Source of the DNA: Prostheceraeus crozeri
Taxonomy: Eukaryota; Platyhelminthes; Polycladida; Euryleptidae
Reading direction: 5' to 3'
Length of the DNA: 64,000 nucleotides
NCBI GenBank assembly: GCA_907163375.1
Contig: CAJQUW010008996.1
Location: 191,001-255,000, forward strand
Part shown: piece by piece, positions 19,146-31,775 of the stretch
Layout: each line of letters begins with the position of its first letter
Position numbering within the stretch: position 1 is the stretch's first letter
Translations under genes and position numbers: made by a program
The notes under the pieces: model-generated
What the model saw: the letters and a program-made list of their open reading frames with translations, nothing else
Told to the model about the DNA's origin: nothing
The model's database searches: none

Positions 19146-21658
19146 CGACGGGTAGCGAACGGACAGGTTACATAGGATAAGCGGGTCCTGTACTAGCTAA
19201 CTACGGATCAGTTGCAGATAAATTACCGATGTCTCACTGATGCTGAACGAATTGGCTACAAATATCTAGCGCTTCCGGAAATATAGACAGGTAAGTCATT
19301 ATAATCGGCAATTCAATTAAAAGACATTAAACAAAGTGATCGTCTCACGAAGCTATCCCATTCGTTTGTAAAATTTCAAGGAAAACCAAAAACTTTACAC
19401 GAGATATTTGTTGAGCACCAGAGACGACAAATTGAGAAATATGTATACCAACAATTAACATTCGTTAAACAAATAACAAGGGTAAAACAATTATCGACTG
19501 GTCTGGAAAGCTTGTAAACTTGCCAAAATGGGAATATGTCAACATTCATGGACAATCGCAATGTTACTAGCCTATATGGTAGTCTTATTGTGCGAAGTTA
19601 CAAGTTTTTCTATGGCAGCTGTTTTACTACTAGGTATGAGAAGAAAATCATTTTATTTTCATACTAGATGGATTATGCAAATCTTTATTTCGTAATTTAA
19701 AAAAGGATAAAGAATTGCATATCCAATTTTAAATGCTAACCTATCAAATGAAGTATACGCATCATCCTACAAATTGCACATGAAAAAACTTGCTTATTGA
19801 CCTTCATACCCAAAACATACTATTGTATGATATCATATAGGCCTAATAGTGTACGTACGAATAATACGTTTATTCAACATTGAAACAGTACCGGTAACTG
19901 TCGAATGGCGTTTGAAATGATAAGTCACACAGTAATTTTTCCCTTTTGGCAATGATTACAAACTTCCCATGCATTACTGTAATGTGTGAGTGGAAATGAT
20001 TGAAGTTTCGTACAGAAATACATATGATCAAAACTTATATAAAAAGAATTACTAGATTGATAAATGAACAATGGACGACAAGTTGATGTAAAACGACGAA
20101 TGTGAGTATATAAAACAATAGAATGTACCTTTATCATAACGTACCCGGTACAAGAAAACATTAGCATCACCTCAAGTGAAGCACATCTTGCATAAAATAC
20201 CGACGGAAAGATTTTAAGAAGTGATCATAGATACTAATTATAACAATGTGAATGTAATTCGAATGTCTGTGAGCTACACTTCTTCGTAGAGTTCATGAAC
20301 TAATACAATTTCTGAGATTCTTCTTCCCTCTCTTCATCGGAGTCAGGCATTGCCGTTTGATTTAATTGTGACACTCGTTCTTTCGACGCTTTTCGATCAC
20401 ACGTGACACCACTTGATCATAATTTCCGGCCAGGTTTGCACATACTCGTATTACGGATATCACAACTTGATAAAGTGTCGGAAAAGATGTTGAACACTTT
20501 GAGAAAAGAGTTTCCACTTTGAAAACTTGTCGTCTCGGATGAAAAATTGCATCAACTCGTCCGGTGCAATGAGTCGGCACACTGCGAGTAACTAACGGTT
20601 GAACCTGAGATGATTAGTTGATTTGTGGAGAAATTAGTGCTTTCAGAACGAAGGCGTCCAGGGCGATTTGCAATCTCACACGTTCCAGCTTCACCAACTT
20701 TTCTTCCAAGGAATTGAACTGAAATTAAGAAGTCAATAATCACCTTAATCACTGAAGAGTGGATATTTTTGATAATCATTATTGCATGTGTTAGAGGGGA
20801 AATTATTACGAGAATTCGAGTGATACATGGTGGGTGATTTGACACAAATTTTGTGAAAACGCTGCCACTGCTTAATGAATGAAAGAAAAGTGCTGATATT
20901 ACAAACACTATCATCAATACCTAAAAATTCTTGAAAGTTTCATTCATACATGGTTAATAGAATCTATATTTTTGTCATCATAGCAAGGCATGATTTGGCA
21001 TACGAGTAGGAAGACTTAAGACTTTACGGCTCTTTTAAGTTAAATTAGTTTTCATTTGACTTTATAGTAGTGATGTGAGTGATCAACCAATCGCTAATCG
21101 GTTCATTCATTATGACCCTGTTCAAACTAACTTATTCCATGCATTTTAAGATAAGTTAAGTCAAAAACAAGAGATACATAATTGCAGTAAAACATTATGA
21201 TAAAATATTCCACAATAATATTAGCAATAATATTGCTAACTTTTATTACAATCACTTCAATTTGGTAGTAGGCGTATTTTTATACGCATGCCACTTAATT
21301 ACATTATTTGAAATGTTATGTTATCGCAGCAAGATAATGTTGTTTGTCGGCTACCCATGTTAACGGATTGACTAATTCACATCAGTTAACCGTTGAAAAA
21401 GAAATTTACGGGTCCAATCTTAACACCCGAGATTTTCACTACGCTGTTTACCAAAAAAAAAAACACTAAAACCAAAGGCCAACATTGGTAGAAACGAATT
21501 TCATTAAAACTTACCTAAAACACCGTAGTATAAAAAAGCCTTTCACCAGTCAGTCTAGTAGATGTAACATCGACAGAAATTTTTAGAATTATAAAATGAA
21601 TTCGATGCATGAACTGACATCGATTCAAATGTTTTAACTGTCTTAACGCATGTTCTAT
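19146..21658. other. Interior of the 5.9-kb element, left part
   Basis: No named gene. On the minus strand TTAATTTCAG at about 20720 is a good acceptor, followed by an open stretch FNSLEEKLVKLERVRLQIAL with coiled-coil character to about 20615, and another frame with DELMQFFIRDDKFSKWKLF at about 20565-20470. These may be exons of an unrecognised gene. Confidence 0.3.
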
Positions 21659-21888
21659 CAGGGCTGTGTTCGAGGCGTCCTATTTGAAAAGTGCCTCCGC
21701 CTCAGACCTCAGCAATTAGGCCTATATAGTATAATATATACCATATACTGTAGTTATGATAATAACATGGTATAAACGTGATATGATGCTATACGATATA
21801 ATTAATTTTTCGTTGTCGGTCTAGTTCTACACACTGATGATTAATCTTGCTATTCTTAACACGGTAGGCCTACAGTAGTCTACAAATT

Positions 21889-21940
21889 TGGTTGGGTACT
21901 GCTGTCATAGATGTTCATCTTTGACCCCAGTACCCAACCA
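21889..21940. repeat. Short hairpin, 13-bp arms
   Basis: TGGTTGGGTACTG pairs with CAGTACCCAACCA around a 26-base loop. Confidence 0.7.
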
Positions 21941-21947
21941 GATTCAT

Positions 21948-22030
21948 GCACTCCGAATTATTGAACAGTACTTAGAAGGCTACTACTGTAGTAGTAGCCT
22001 TCTATAGTACTGTTAAATAGTTCGGAGTGC
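21948..22030. repeat. 83-base near-perfect hairpin
   Basis: GCACTCCGAA and TTCGGAGTGC close the stem; the arms meet at CTACTACTGTAGTAGTAG with virtually no loop and only a few mismatches. Confidence 0.85.
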
Positions 22031-22668
22031 AATGGCAATCCATTTTTCATGAACATCATGCGTATAACTAGACCATCACGTAGTCTGGTAAAGAAACATA
22101 ATAAATATGACGTTCATATAAAGATCGGATTATGGTCGATTTCTATGAGTTCATGTTTTCTCACCCAGCCTAGATCTACATTTCATTAATCAGAAAGTTT
22201 AATGGATCTACTTCACAGACATGGTCGGCTAGCTGTTGTCTATACAATACCCACTAATTAATGAAAATTCATTCATTATTCAAAAGAAACGGCGGTGATG
22301 GTGTCCAAACGCCGAATTAACTAAAATCACAATAGCCGAATTCGCACCATATGTTTCATAGATTTACTTCTGTTATTGAATAGCGGACACTACAACTACT
22401 AAATACACTACAGACGACTGATGAATTACTTGTACGGTAGTAAACCAATGGAATCTATTCAATGGAGGACATGTGCGGTATCTAAACTTCATTCAGCAAT
22501 TTTTTATATTGGTTGGCATAAATTGCATCTATAACAAATGTTTATCAAATAACATCAAATATATGCATCAAATAATAGGATTATATCAAATCATATCATT
22601 CATTAAAATTTCGAAAGTCGTAGGCGGCCAATTTTTTACGCCTCCGCCTCCACAGCCCTGTGTCCTAT

Positions 22669-24380
22669 AGTTTGTCTATGCTGTCCTTGTGTGCCATATT
22701 CGTAATTTCAACTATGTTGTAAGACTTCGATCATGTATAAGATTTCCACGATTGTCCCATACTGTGATGAAATGAAAAATTGAAATCTATTAGCAAAAAT
22801 CAATCCTTATAATTTTTCAATTCCATACGTATTGCGTAAGCACAATGAAAATTCAAACGTTCAGTGGAAAATCCAGTTGTGTAGTTCATGAAATAGTTAA
22901 ATTATGATTACACTGTATGTACTAGTCACCATGTCAATTATAATGTGAAATCCGCCCCAAGAACTGGGAAACTATTCAAATCGCATGGATCCATAAGGCG
23001 CGATTGTTATGTATGATCAAATATTATCATACAACATAGTCTAGGCCTTAAGAGTCCTGCTGTTTTTAATGTGACTGCAATACAGTGTATTGTTAAGAAA
23101 CATGACTGCAAATAGAAATTGATAGGGAATTTCCGACTTACCATTTTGTCAATATCACTGATGCAGAAGACATGTATCTAGTGACAATGGCAGATGGAAG
23201 TAAGTCGACGACATTGAGCTGTTTTTCGTTGTCTGCCTGTTGGGGTCTGGAAAACTAATGGCCACGACTAGGACTCACCAAGATCATCACAGGAAACTAA
23301 TTTTCCATTGAATGTAGTGCAAATTCAGACATGTATTCAGGCTGACTAGAAAATTATTCACGGCATAAGATGTACAGTCAGTTAATTTAGATTGTGAGGA
23401 ATAAATCGGTGTGAAATGCCATTAGACGACGTTGAATTGTTCTCCAAACTGCACCACACTGAATCAGATATATATTAAGCATTGAACAAATCACATCCAC
23501 CTTCAACGGTGAGACATTTGAGATAACCAAGTCAACTTTCTCAGTCGATATTCGCCTGCAATTGTGAAAGTTGATGATCGGCTGTTCCCTCTGCAAGTTG
23601 CCGGCGTTGACTGCGCTTCACGGCCTGGCCAATCACGTAAGCGTAAGGGGCGATCGATCACAAGATTGCAAAACATTGCGCTGCTTGAAAATGCGTGTCG
23701 TGTGTGAAAAAGTGCTTATGCCGCGTCAAACAGAAAATTCGCGCGCGCCATTTGCTTCAGCTGAATCACAACCAAAGGCAATTGTATAGTGACAGAGTGA
23801 CTATAGATTGCCCTTGCAGACGCAAGCATAATATGGTTCATGAGTGACATTACCGCCCGTCAAAATGAATTGGACACAACTCACAAACTATAACTTCCAA
23901 GATCGCCCGACATGCACAACACAAGGATTCGATAGAAAAGAAATTGAAATGAACGCAATGCATGCACGGCGATGTTCTTTACTTGTTATGCTCACTGAAA
24001 TCATAGTTATAAAAATAGCAAGAAATTGCCCTGGTTATTACATGTTACGCAAAAAAATAATATTCCTGTCGAAATTATGCACGCGTTCGATTCTGGTGGC
24101 CTACGGTGTACTCTCGCACACTTTGGCAAAAGTAGAAACATTGAATGCAATCAAGCATAATAAAACTAAACGCTTCGATTTAATAATACTTAAAACAGGA
24201 TGCCGAATTACAGATCATCGATCTTATTCATCGCTAGACCACAAAATATTCTGGAATGTGATCTGCATCCAGGCTTTCAGCAGACGTTCGACTTAGATGT
24301 TGTTTGATAAAACCAAAAAGAGGACTAAAAGATAAACGAATCAAGTAGCATTCGATAAGTTTAAGCAGGAAAGTAAGCCT
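22669..24380. other. Interior of the 5.9-kb element, right part
   Basis: Open stretches at 23571-23789 and 23844-24296 (+) have no recognisable motifs. Nothing else is seen. Confidence 0.35.
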
Positions 24381-24636
24381 ATGTATATTATATCAGAATT
24401 TACACGAAAATTTCAACCTGCGGAAGTTCAACCGCTGGAACATGCGCAACCATTTCTATTCCGTGAAGCGTCCGTAAATCATGAATTTAAAGTCCGAGAA
24501 ACGGAAGCCCGACGGATTTCCGTATACTGCCGTTCTTTATCCGTAGTCTCCCGGACAAAAGTGTGAGTTAATGGAAGACCGACGGATGTCCATTTCTTAC
24601 CCGTTTTGTCCGCGGACAAAGCTTGGTCGGCGGGTA

Positions 24637-25856
24637 ATGAAACAACGATGGGAGTTTTCAGCTGTCTGAGAGAATTCCTTTCATTACATTCTCATATGGA
24701 TGTTCTATTGGTTCAAATGGACATTGAGGACATTGTTAGAGTTATCAAATTGGCTTTGGATAATGATTATGTGAGAATAGAGGGGCAAGTTTTTCGTCAG
24801 GTGAATGGACTATCAATGGGCAATTCTGTGGCTCCATCCATCGCTATCATTTATATGCACTCTGTGGAAACCAGAACATTACAAGAATTACCAGCAACGG
24901 TCCTTTGGAAACGTTACATCGATGATGTGTTCATCGTATGGCCTACCGAAGTGTCTGCTGATCATATACTTAGACTGGCTAATTCCTGTAATGAGAAGAT
25001 TCAATTCAGTATGGAATTTCCCATGAATGATGTACTGCCCTTCCTTGATTGTGAGGTTTATCGCGATGGTTTGAATTTCCAAACGAGGCTATATTTCAAA
25101 TCTATCCATAGTGGTGCCATCTGTCATTGGAAATCCTATGGTCCTCAATCGGAGAAAAGGTCCATAGTTCTTGGAGAACTACATAGAGCGGTATCAAGAT
25201 CCACCAACGATGTCAATGAAAATGATTCTATACGCAAAGTATTAGATCGTTTCAGGTCCAATGGATACCCAGATAATTTCCTCAAGAGAGTTTTGGCTTC
25301 CTTCAACAACAGAGACACCCATGACAGAATTGAGAATACGGAAAAGCCTGTATTTCTGCGTGTTCCTTATCTGGGAGAAAAACACAAGAGGCAATCATTA
25401 TCGTTACTGAAAAGGACAGGTCTCTCACACAAGGTTCGAATACGGTTTGATTGCGGGCCTCCTATGAAGAGATTTCTCAAGAGCCCAAAGGAAAGTAATT
25501 TATGTGACACTTCTTGTGATACCTGTGCTATCTCAAAGAAACCGAATCGCTGCTTGAATAAATTCGTGGTGTACAAAATAATATGCAATATATGTAACCA
25601 TGTATACATCGGTGAGACGTCTAGGACAATCCAATCAAGAATCCGGGAACATATCCGAGTTGGCTCTCCTTCTGCAGTGAGAATACACTACGATGAACAA
25701 CATCCAGACTCTTCTGCATGTAATGTAACGTGGGAAATTCTCTATCATAACATAAGAAATTGGAACAAGCGTTTGTCTTTAGAGGCTATTTGCATATCTG
25801 AATGCATGGAGCCTCTGATGAATGGTTGTATCGGTAGAAGAATTGTGCATGTTTGA
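24637..25856 (+). pseudogene. Penelope-like reverse transcriptase C-part and GIY-YIG endonuclease, copy 2
   Basis: About 406 residues from the insertion boundary to a TGA. It contains VNGLSMGNSVAPSIAIIYM, LWKRYIDDVFIVWP (catalytic YIDD), FLDCEVYRDGLNF, a Cys-rich linker (CDTSCDTCAISKKPNRC) and the GIY-YIG endonuclease VVYKIICNICNHVYIGETSR. It is intact in itself but separated from its N-terminal part by the 5.9-kb element. The 31 codons before 24637 belong to that element. Confidence 0.94.
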
Positions 25857-26190
25857 TTTTATTATCTTATCTAATTTCATGTCTAAATGTCTTAAATAAT
25901 TTTTTTGGTCTTATAGATGAGCTTAGATAGACGATTGAATGTATCTTAACTCTATGTACAGTTTTATAATTTCTCACGTTTTACTTATTTCAGACATTAG
26001 TAGTATAGAGACATGCTTCGTAAATTTAATGACAATAATGGTCTTGATTCTTGACAATTAAGTGATGAATGTTATTCATGTACTTCCTATCTTGATGTTC
26101 TGGTCATTTATGCATGTGATCAAGCAGGAGACTGCGAAACGTCGTGCTGCTAGTACAGTCTGGTATCCGTCGAAGAATCCTCCTTGCTAT

Positions 26191-28302
26191 TACTATAACT
26201 ACCGATCAAAATGTGTTAATCTATTTTCATTATAAAGCAGCACAGTGAATAAAACAGTCAAGGGTTGTCCTTGCTTTTGTTATGAAATTACTTATTAATA
26301 GTTTTAGAAATATTCTAAATTATCTTTTTTCATCTTTTGATATAGGATTAATTACCAGCATAATGATAATGTTCTAGTGGGACTCAACCGAGAATAGTGG
26401 TCCCTCTATCTTGAAGGGGAGGATGTTTTTTCAGCAAATACCATGCATGACATGTAGAATACATTGCTCGTGTTTCAAAATAGGCCTACCTTGTATAGTG
26501 GCCATCATCATTCATCGTCATGGAATATCATTGGATCTGACTTTATCATGACGTCATCTACCTTATTTCTTAGAAACTGATTAATTTCCATTGAGTTAAA
26601 AGGGGAGAGGGGACTGACTACTTGACGCACAAGTACTGTGTGACGCTTTCTAGCAACGATGATTGCTAAATGTAATTTTTGTTTGCCAATCTGTGTTGTT
26701 CTTAAGCAAAGCGACACTCATTAATTCATTCACTCAACGGATAGTCAGTCAAGGCTATTCTTAAGAATTTTCTTTAGGTGTAACATACACCTAATGTAGC
26801 AAAATCTGGGTGTATACAGAAAAAGTGGTGACTCGAAAGATCATTTTAGACTCAATTACTTTATACCGATTTTGTAATGAAACTCATTTCTGTTTCTGTC
26901 GTATTTTATTTCGAGCGTGCCGAGTGAATCCACAAGTTATCTCGTTTCTTTTTTGAGTGGTTAATCTTAATAAGATTGGATTTCTTTAACTGAAAGAGTA
27001 TCACACACCCAGACACTCAATTTTCAGGTGTATAATATACCTCATATATTCCTTAATAAACTAAGTCAGTATTATGTTTCGTTATCTCAGGCTTATTTCA
27101 TATGCGAACGAAGGAAAATTTTGTTGGTTCTGTGGCTTAAGAGAGTGAGGGCAGATATGCATACATTTTCATGACGTTCTATAAATATGTTTCATTTTAT
27201 AAAGCCTGCAATGTTCCCCCTACATCGATAGATTACTGCACTTTTTCTCAAATATGACATACATTTATATGGAAGGTCATTAAAATGTATGAGTAGAACT
27301 GACTGCGTAAGAAGAATTCTTACAGAATCTGTGGTTCGGCTGATTAGTACTACAATGCTATGCTCAAAGAAAGTAGTGTCGCTCACGCATTAAATATCCA
27401 AAATATTTCAGAGCATGGCCAAACGCCTTCCAGAAACCGGCACACGTAAATGACAACTATTATAGGCGGTGAATATCCGATAACAATTATCTTAATTCTT
27501 ACGTTATGAGAAAATATGTAGACTTTCCAATGTAAACAAATGTAGTTTCGCTCACGCTTTGAAATGGTCTTTAGTATTGAAAGTACTGTAGTTGTTTCAG
27601 CAATGACTTCTTATACTCATACCCCGCGACCATGCAGTAGGCCTTTATGCCTTTTAAAGAGTAATTTCATGATGTACATGTATGTCTCTATGAAATTTCT
27701 TCTTAACCTCATGGGTAGGAATGCTGGTAGTGGTTTGTGCAGTGTTCAGTTAGATATCGCACTTTTTTATCAGAGGAACAGTCGTCGCTATCACGGAACA
27801 GACTAAACGGTCTGTCACAATATAAGTGTTATCTATATTTCTCATTCGTCTCGATGTCATTCCTACTTTTGTCCTTCATTTAATCGATTATCTACTTCTA
27901 ATGTATCTATGTGTAAGTAATTACCAAGTTATATTGTTAATGTTATTATTATAGTTGCGTCTTGGCACAAGAACATTGATATTAAGAATTTCGAAAATAT
28001 TCTCTGCACATTTTAATTCTCTGAAGACCCTCATGATAGAAGAAATGGTTCGAAAAATGCTGTGATTTTATACATGCATATATTATGTCTACTGGGTATG
28101 ACAACATTTAAATCACTTAAAGAAGTATCATGATATTATAATAGGCTGCAAGCATAGCCCTATTGCGAATCATTCATTTTAAAATATTTTGATTCGTACG
28201 TATATACAAGAACTTAACTTCAAAATGCCACCTTGCTGTGTTATATGGAGCGACATTGGTTAGATGATCTCGTTTCCCCCATCATCTACATTCAATTTTC
28301 AG
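26191..28302. other. Unassigned DNA between the Penelope pair and the CMC element
   Basis: No gene recognised. A small inverted-repeat element lies at 26774-27046. CAATTTTCAG just before 28303 is a good 3' splice site, so an upstream exon of the transposase may be in this interval. Confidence 0.4.
26774..27046. mobile_element. Possible small inverted-repeat element
   Basis: TTAGGTGTAACATACACCTAA (a palindrome) and CTGGGTGT at the left pair with ACACCCAGAC, then AGGTGTATAATATACCT, at the right. Arms are imperfect and no target duplication was found. Confidence 0.4.
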
Positions 28303-30300
28303 ATGAGTGTCAAACGCCGAAGAACAAGGCGAGAACTGAATAGAATTGTTGATAGGATATGCGATTCATCGGATTCTACTCATGAAATAGACGATGTTTA
28401 TGTCGTAATTAAAGAAGATTCAACACCAGGTAGCAGTTTGACAGCGAATCCTGTTCATTATTGTATTAGCAACGAAGAAAGTTTTGAAGAATTCAGTTAG
28501 ACTGAAATCAACTGTCAATTTGATTCATCTTGGGAAACCTCAGAGACCGAAAGTGATACTGACCTTGATTTCAGAAAAGATATGACTAAAGTCTTCAAAG
28601 AAATTACTATCACCCAAAATGACCTAACAAGAGTACTGAAAGTACTGAATAAATATCATCCTGAACTGCCCGTTGATGCGCGTACACTCCTCAGTACTAA
28701 TCAAGATAAAATAGAAACGAGAGTAGTACCTCCCGGAGAATATTATCATTTTGGACTGAAAACAGGTTTAGCGTTCGTTACTGAGCAACTGAAAATAAGT
28801 GATACGTTGCGTCTGCAGTTCAACTTTGACGGGTTGCCCATTCACCGCAGTAATACTAAAGGATTTTGGCCCATCTTATGTTCTCTATCGGGGCAGTCAT
28901 CATCTATTTTTATCGTAGGTGCATATTATGGGATCAGAAGCTCGAGGACCCTAATGATTATTTAAAGGACATGATTGAAGAGCTGCAAGACATCTTGCGA
29001 AATGGATTTAGCGGTGTAAATGCGATTTTTCAGTGCTGTTCTTGCGATACGCTAGCTAGGCATTTTATACTTAATGTCAAGTCACATGCCTCCTATTATG
29101 GTTGCGAAAGGTGTTCGCAAATGGGAATTACAATTGATCGAAGAAGGATTTTTCCTGACGTCAACTTTCGTAAGCGTGATGACTCGACATTTAGATCTCG
29201 TGAACACCCAAGTCATTATAAAGGTTCTTCTCCTTTCGAAATAATACCAGAAATCGACATGGCGACTAGTTTTCCATTGGATTATATGCACAGTGTGTGC
29301 AAAGGGGTCACATACAAATTATTAGAGGAGTTGAGGTCTGGTGAGCGCGAAAGGTTGTCTGCTCTGCAATTAAATCGTATGTCGTCATTGCTTCTTTCAT
29401 TACGGAATGATATAGTAGATGATTTCAGTAGACGTCCACGAAGTTTTAATCATTTGGGCATGTGGAAGGCTACGGAACTGCGTTTGTTCCTCTTGTACCT
29501 TGCTCCAGTTGTTTTGCCGAAGTTCTGCAGAGTATTTCGAATGTTTCAATTCACTATCGGTAGTGATGCGCATACTTTGTTCTCATAGCCGTGACTACTT
29601 TATTTACGCTAGTGACCTATTGAGCCGAGTCGTATCACAAATTCGTGTCATTTTTGGTGAACGTTCTTTAGTGTATAATGTACATTCTCTGTGTCATATC
29701 GCAGATGATGTGGAAAAGTTCGGATTGCTAGATTCATTTAGCTGCTTCCAGAATGAAAACTTTCCGCGTTTCCTGAAGCGGATTCTTCGGTCTCCGAGAT
29801 ATCTATTGCAGCAACTGGTGAGACGTGTGTCGGAGTTAGACCAATCTCTAGGTCACTGTCATCAGGAATTCAAGTTTGGAATAGAATTGACGAAAGAAAT
29901 ACATCCCCAGAACTTACCGGCTTTCAATTTTCGCTCTAATGTGAAATTCCTCAGTACCTTGACTTTGAATTCAGGTTCAAGCTTTTGTGTCATTAGGGCC
30001 GACTCCCAAAACCAGTATGCAATCTTAAAGGGGGAATCATTGAAACCATTTAAAGTTTTATACTTTGCTCGGCATGAAGATACTGATAACATTTTTGTAG
30101 TTGGATGGATCCTTAGAGTAGTTGGTAATGCTTTCGATAATCCTCTACCTTCTGATAAAGTTGGTATTGCCACGGTGTCTACATTAACCACTCACTCGCC
30201 AGTTGTTGTTACTGTTTCAGACGTAGCTGGTAAGGGGATGTTGCTGAGAGAAAAATATTTTGCATCCATTCTACATAGTCAGACATTATTTCGCTCTTAG
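28303..30300 (+). pseudogene. CMC/EnSpm-type transposase (Tnp2-like), broken
   Basis: From ATG 28303. The order of conserved segments is that of animal EnSpm transposases: LPVDARTLLST, GEYYHFGLKTGL, FNFDGLPIHRS, CCSCDTLARHFIL, HASYYGCERCSQMG, IDMATSFPLDYMHSVCKGV, HLGMWKATELRLFLLY and YNVHSLCHIADD. The Asp of FNFDGLP and the D/H of LDYMH are retained. Breaks: TAG at 28498-28500 and frame changes near 28930 and 29578. A splice acceptor directly precedes the ATG, so an upstream exon is possible. A two-gene element is indicated by the DUF4806 partner directly downstream. Confidence 0.9.
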
Positions 30301-30351
30301 CAGCAATGCAACAGAAATAGAACCTTAAAAATACTTAACTAACAGCGCACA

Positions 30352-30501
30352 ATGTCTTTTCAGACGTATCACTTAGTCCAATTCATTGATGAATCAATTG
30401 AAGTTGTTTTGGACGAGTGGATTGACGGAAGATTACAAGACAATCTCGCAATCGTGGCCTTCCCCCCGAAGCATCAGTATCGTATACTGCGCCGATATTA
30501 G
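30352..30501 (+). pseudogene. First exon of the CMC partner gene
   Basis: 50 codons beginning MSFQTYHLVQFIDESIEVV and ending YRILRRY then TAG. Partner proteins of animal EnSpm elements start with this kind of segment (a short beta-rich region followed by a proline). The donor site is not clear: several weak GT sites lie near 30470-30485. Confidence 0.5.
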
Positions 30502-31775
30502 CGTGATCAAAGTCCCTCACAATCAACGTGGATGACGTATAAAGTGAAAATCCTATTTTTTCATAGTAAGTTTATACTATTCATAATAATAATACGCTAA
30601 TCGAAATTAAAAGCAATATATGAGTACCTGGCGTCTACATCAGCTTGGGGGGAGCGACGTTGGAGGATAATTTTGAAAACCTTTATAACCGTAGATTTTA
30701 TCGAGAGAAACCTAAAAGCATAAAAATACGTGTTTTTGAGCTGGGAGGCCTGAAATTATCAGTTTCAACTATACATGTTATTTACGCAGCTAATGGAGAC
30801 TAACAATCTTTATTGCATTTTTCGAGATCAACATATCTATGCTTGAGGGCAATGATATGGTTTTTGATCGAGGAAAATGCAATTATGATAGTTATCTTTG
30901 CACTATTGTCTCTGATTTGCGTAGTAACTTCATATTGAACAGATCTAGTAGGCGCCATGAGTCGGTGATTGTTCATAAAATTCCTAAAATATGAGAATAG
31001 CTAAAACTCCTAAAATCTGAGAGTCCGGCAAAAATTCGAAAAAATTTCATAATACAGTATCTGCATCATTTCCATAAATCAGAAAAGGACTCGAATTATG
31101 TGAAAATTGGCATAAATATTATAATTATATATATCAAATAATTAAACATAATTGGTGAAATAATGGTGATCTTATATTATCTTTAATATGACTCGTACAA
31201 CAATGGAAATTTAAAAGAGCTTATATTACATAAAGTTGATGACTACAAGTATGAATGTATCAAATGCAATCAGATTGGTGATTCTAAGGGAGGAATAAAT
31301 CAAGAATTGTCGCATTCTAAATCTGCTTTAAGTACATACTAAAACAGCCACGACGTTATCGAAACAAGCACTGTTCCTTTGATAAATCAATGTTATTGTC
31401 TAAGTCTGTGGTATCATTTCATGAAATTTTAAATTATAGCACATCATTTTGATATTTCTTTACCCATTCATTTGAAATTTCTAAATAATGATATTCCCAG
31501 AAAACGTATTAAGATATGGCTTAGCTTTTCATTCGTAAACTCGAGCAGACAAATGGTAATTATGAACCTAAATAAGAACCTTATTCTTCATTCTATTCAT
31601 ATTTCAATAGGGAGCTTGAAGTAAAATTTTTGCTTAGTAACAGTAGTTGACGTTTGACGTTATTCGTTTCTTAACTTAGCGCAATCAGTCAATTATATAG
31701 GACTGATGTTCATTAATAAGTTACATTTCTCTATTTCTTCCGAGTATGCATAAATGTTATTTCTCTTGCTTGCAG
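30502..31775. other. Inferred intron of the CMC partner gene
   Basis: AT-rich and non-coding. It ends in TTGCTTGCAG, a good acceptor. Confidence 0.4.

Larger units (their letters stand above)
21659..22660. mobile_element. Non-autonomous hAT element inside the 5.9-kb element
   Basis: CAGGGCTGTG at 21659 matches the complement of CACAGCCCTG ending at 22660, and GAGGCG/CGCCTC follow on both sides. TGTTCTAT (21651-21658) and TGTCCTAT (22661-22668) are an 8-bp target duplication with one difference. No transposase inside. Confidence 0.82.
18696..24634. mobile_element. 5.9-kb DNA element of unknown class with TA target duplication
   Basis: TA lies at 18694-18695 and 24635-24636. Ends read CCCGCCGAGCAA and the complement of TTGGTCGGCGGG. 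Both ends carry many CGGAC/GTCCG words, and a run of about 22-bp repeats lies at 18950-19140. No transposase was recognised inside. The precise interruption of a reading frame makes the boundaries certain; the class is not known. Confidence 0.88.
17846..26190 (+). mobile_element. Penelope-like element copy 2, interrupted by a 5.9-kb insertion
   Basis: Coding parts 17846-18695 and 24637-25856 join in frame (KED then NETT) once the insertion and one TA are removed. The 3' flank (25857-26190) is the inverted match of 13683-13965. The 5' end is probably truncated, because the open frame begins immediately at the junction with copy 1. Confidence 0.9.

Noticed and set aside
16840..25856. Two independent functional Penelope elements
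   Set aside because: Copy 1 lacks the N-terminal half and is split by piggyBac; copy 2 is split by the 5.9-kb element. Neither is complete.
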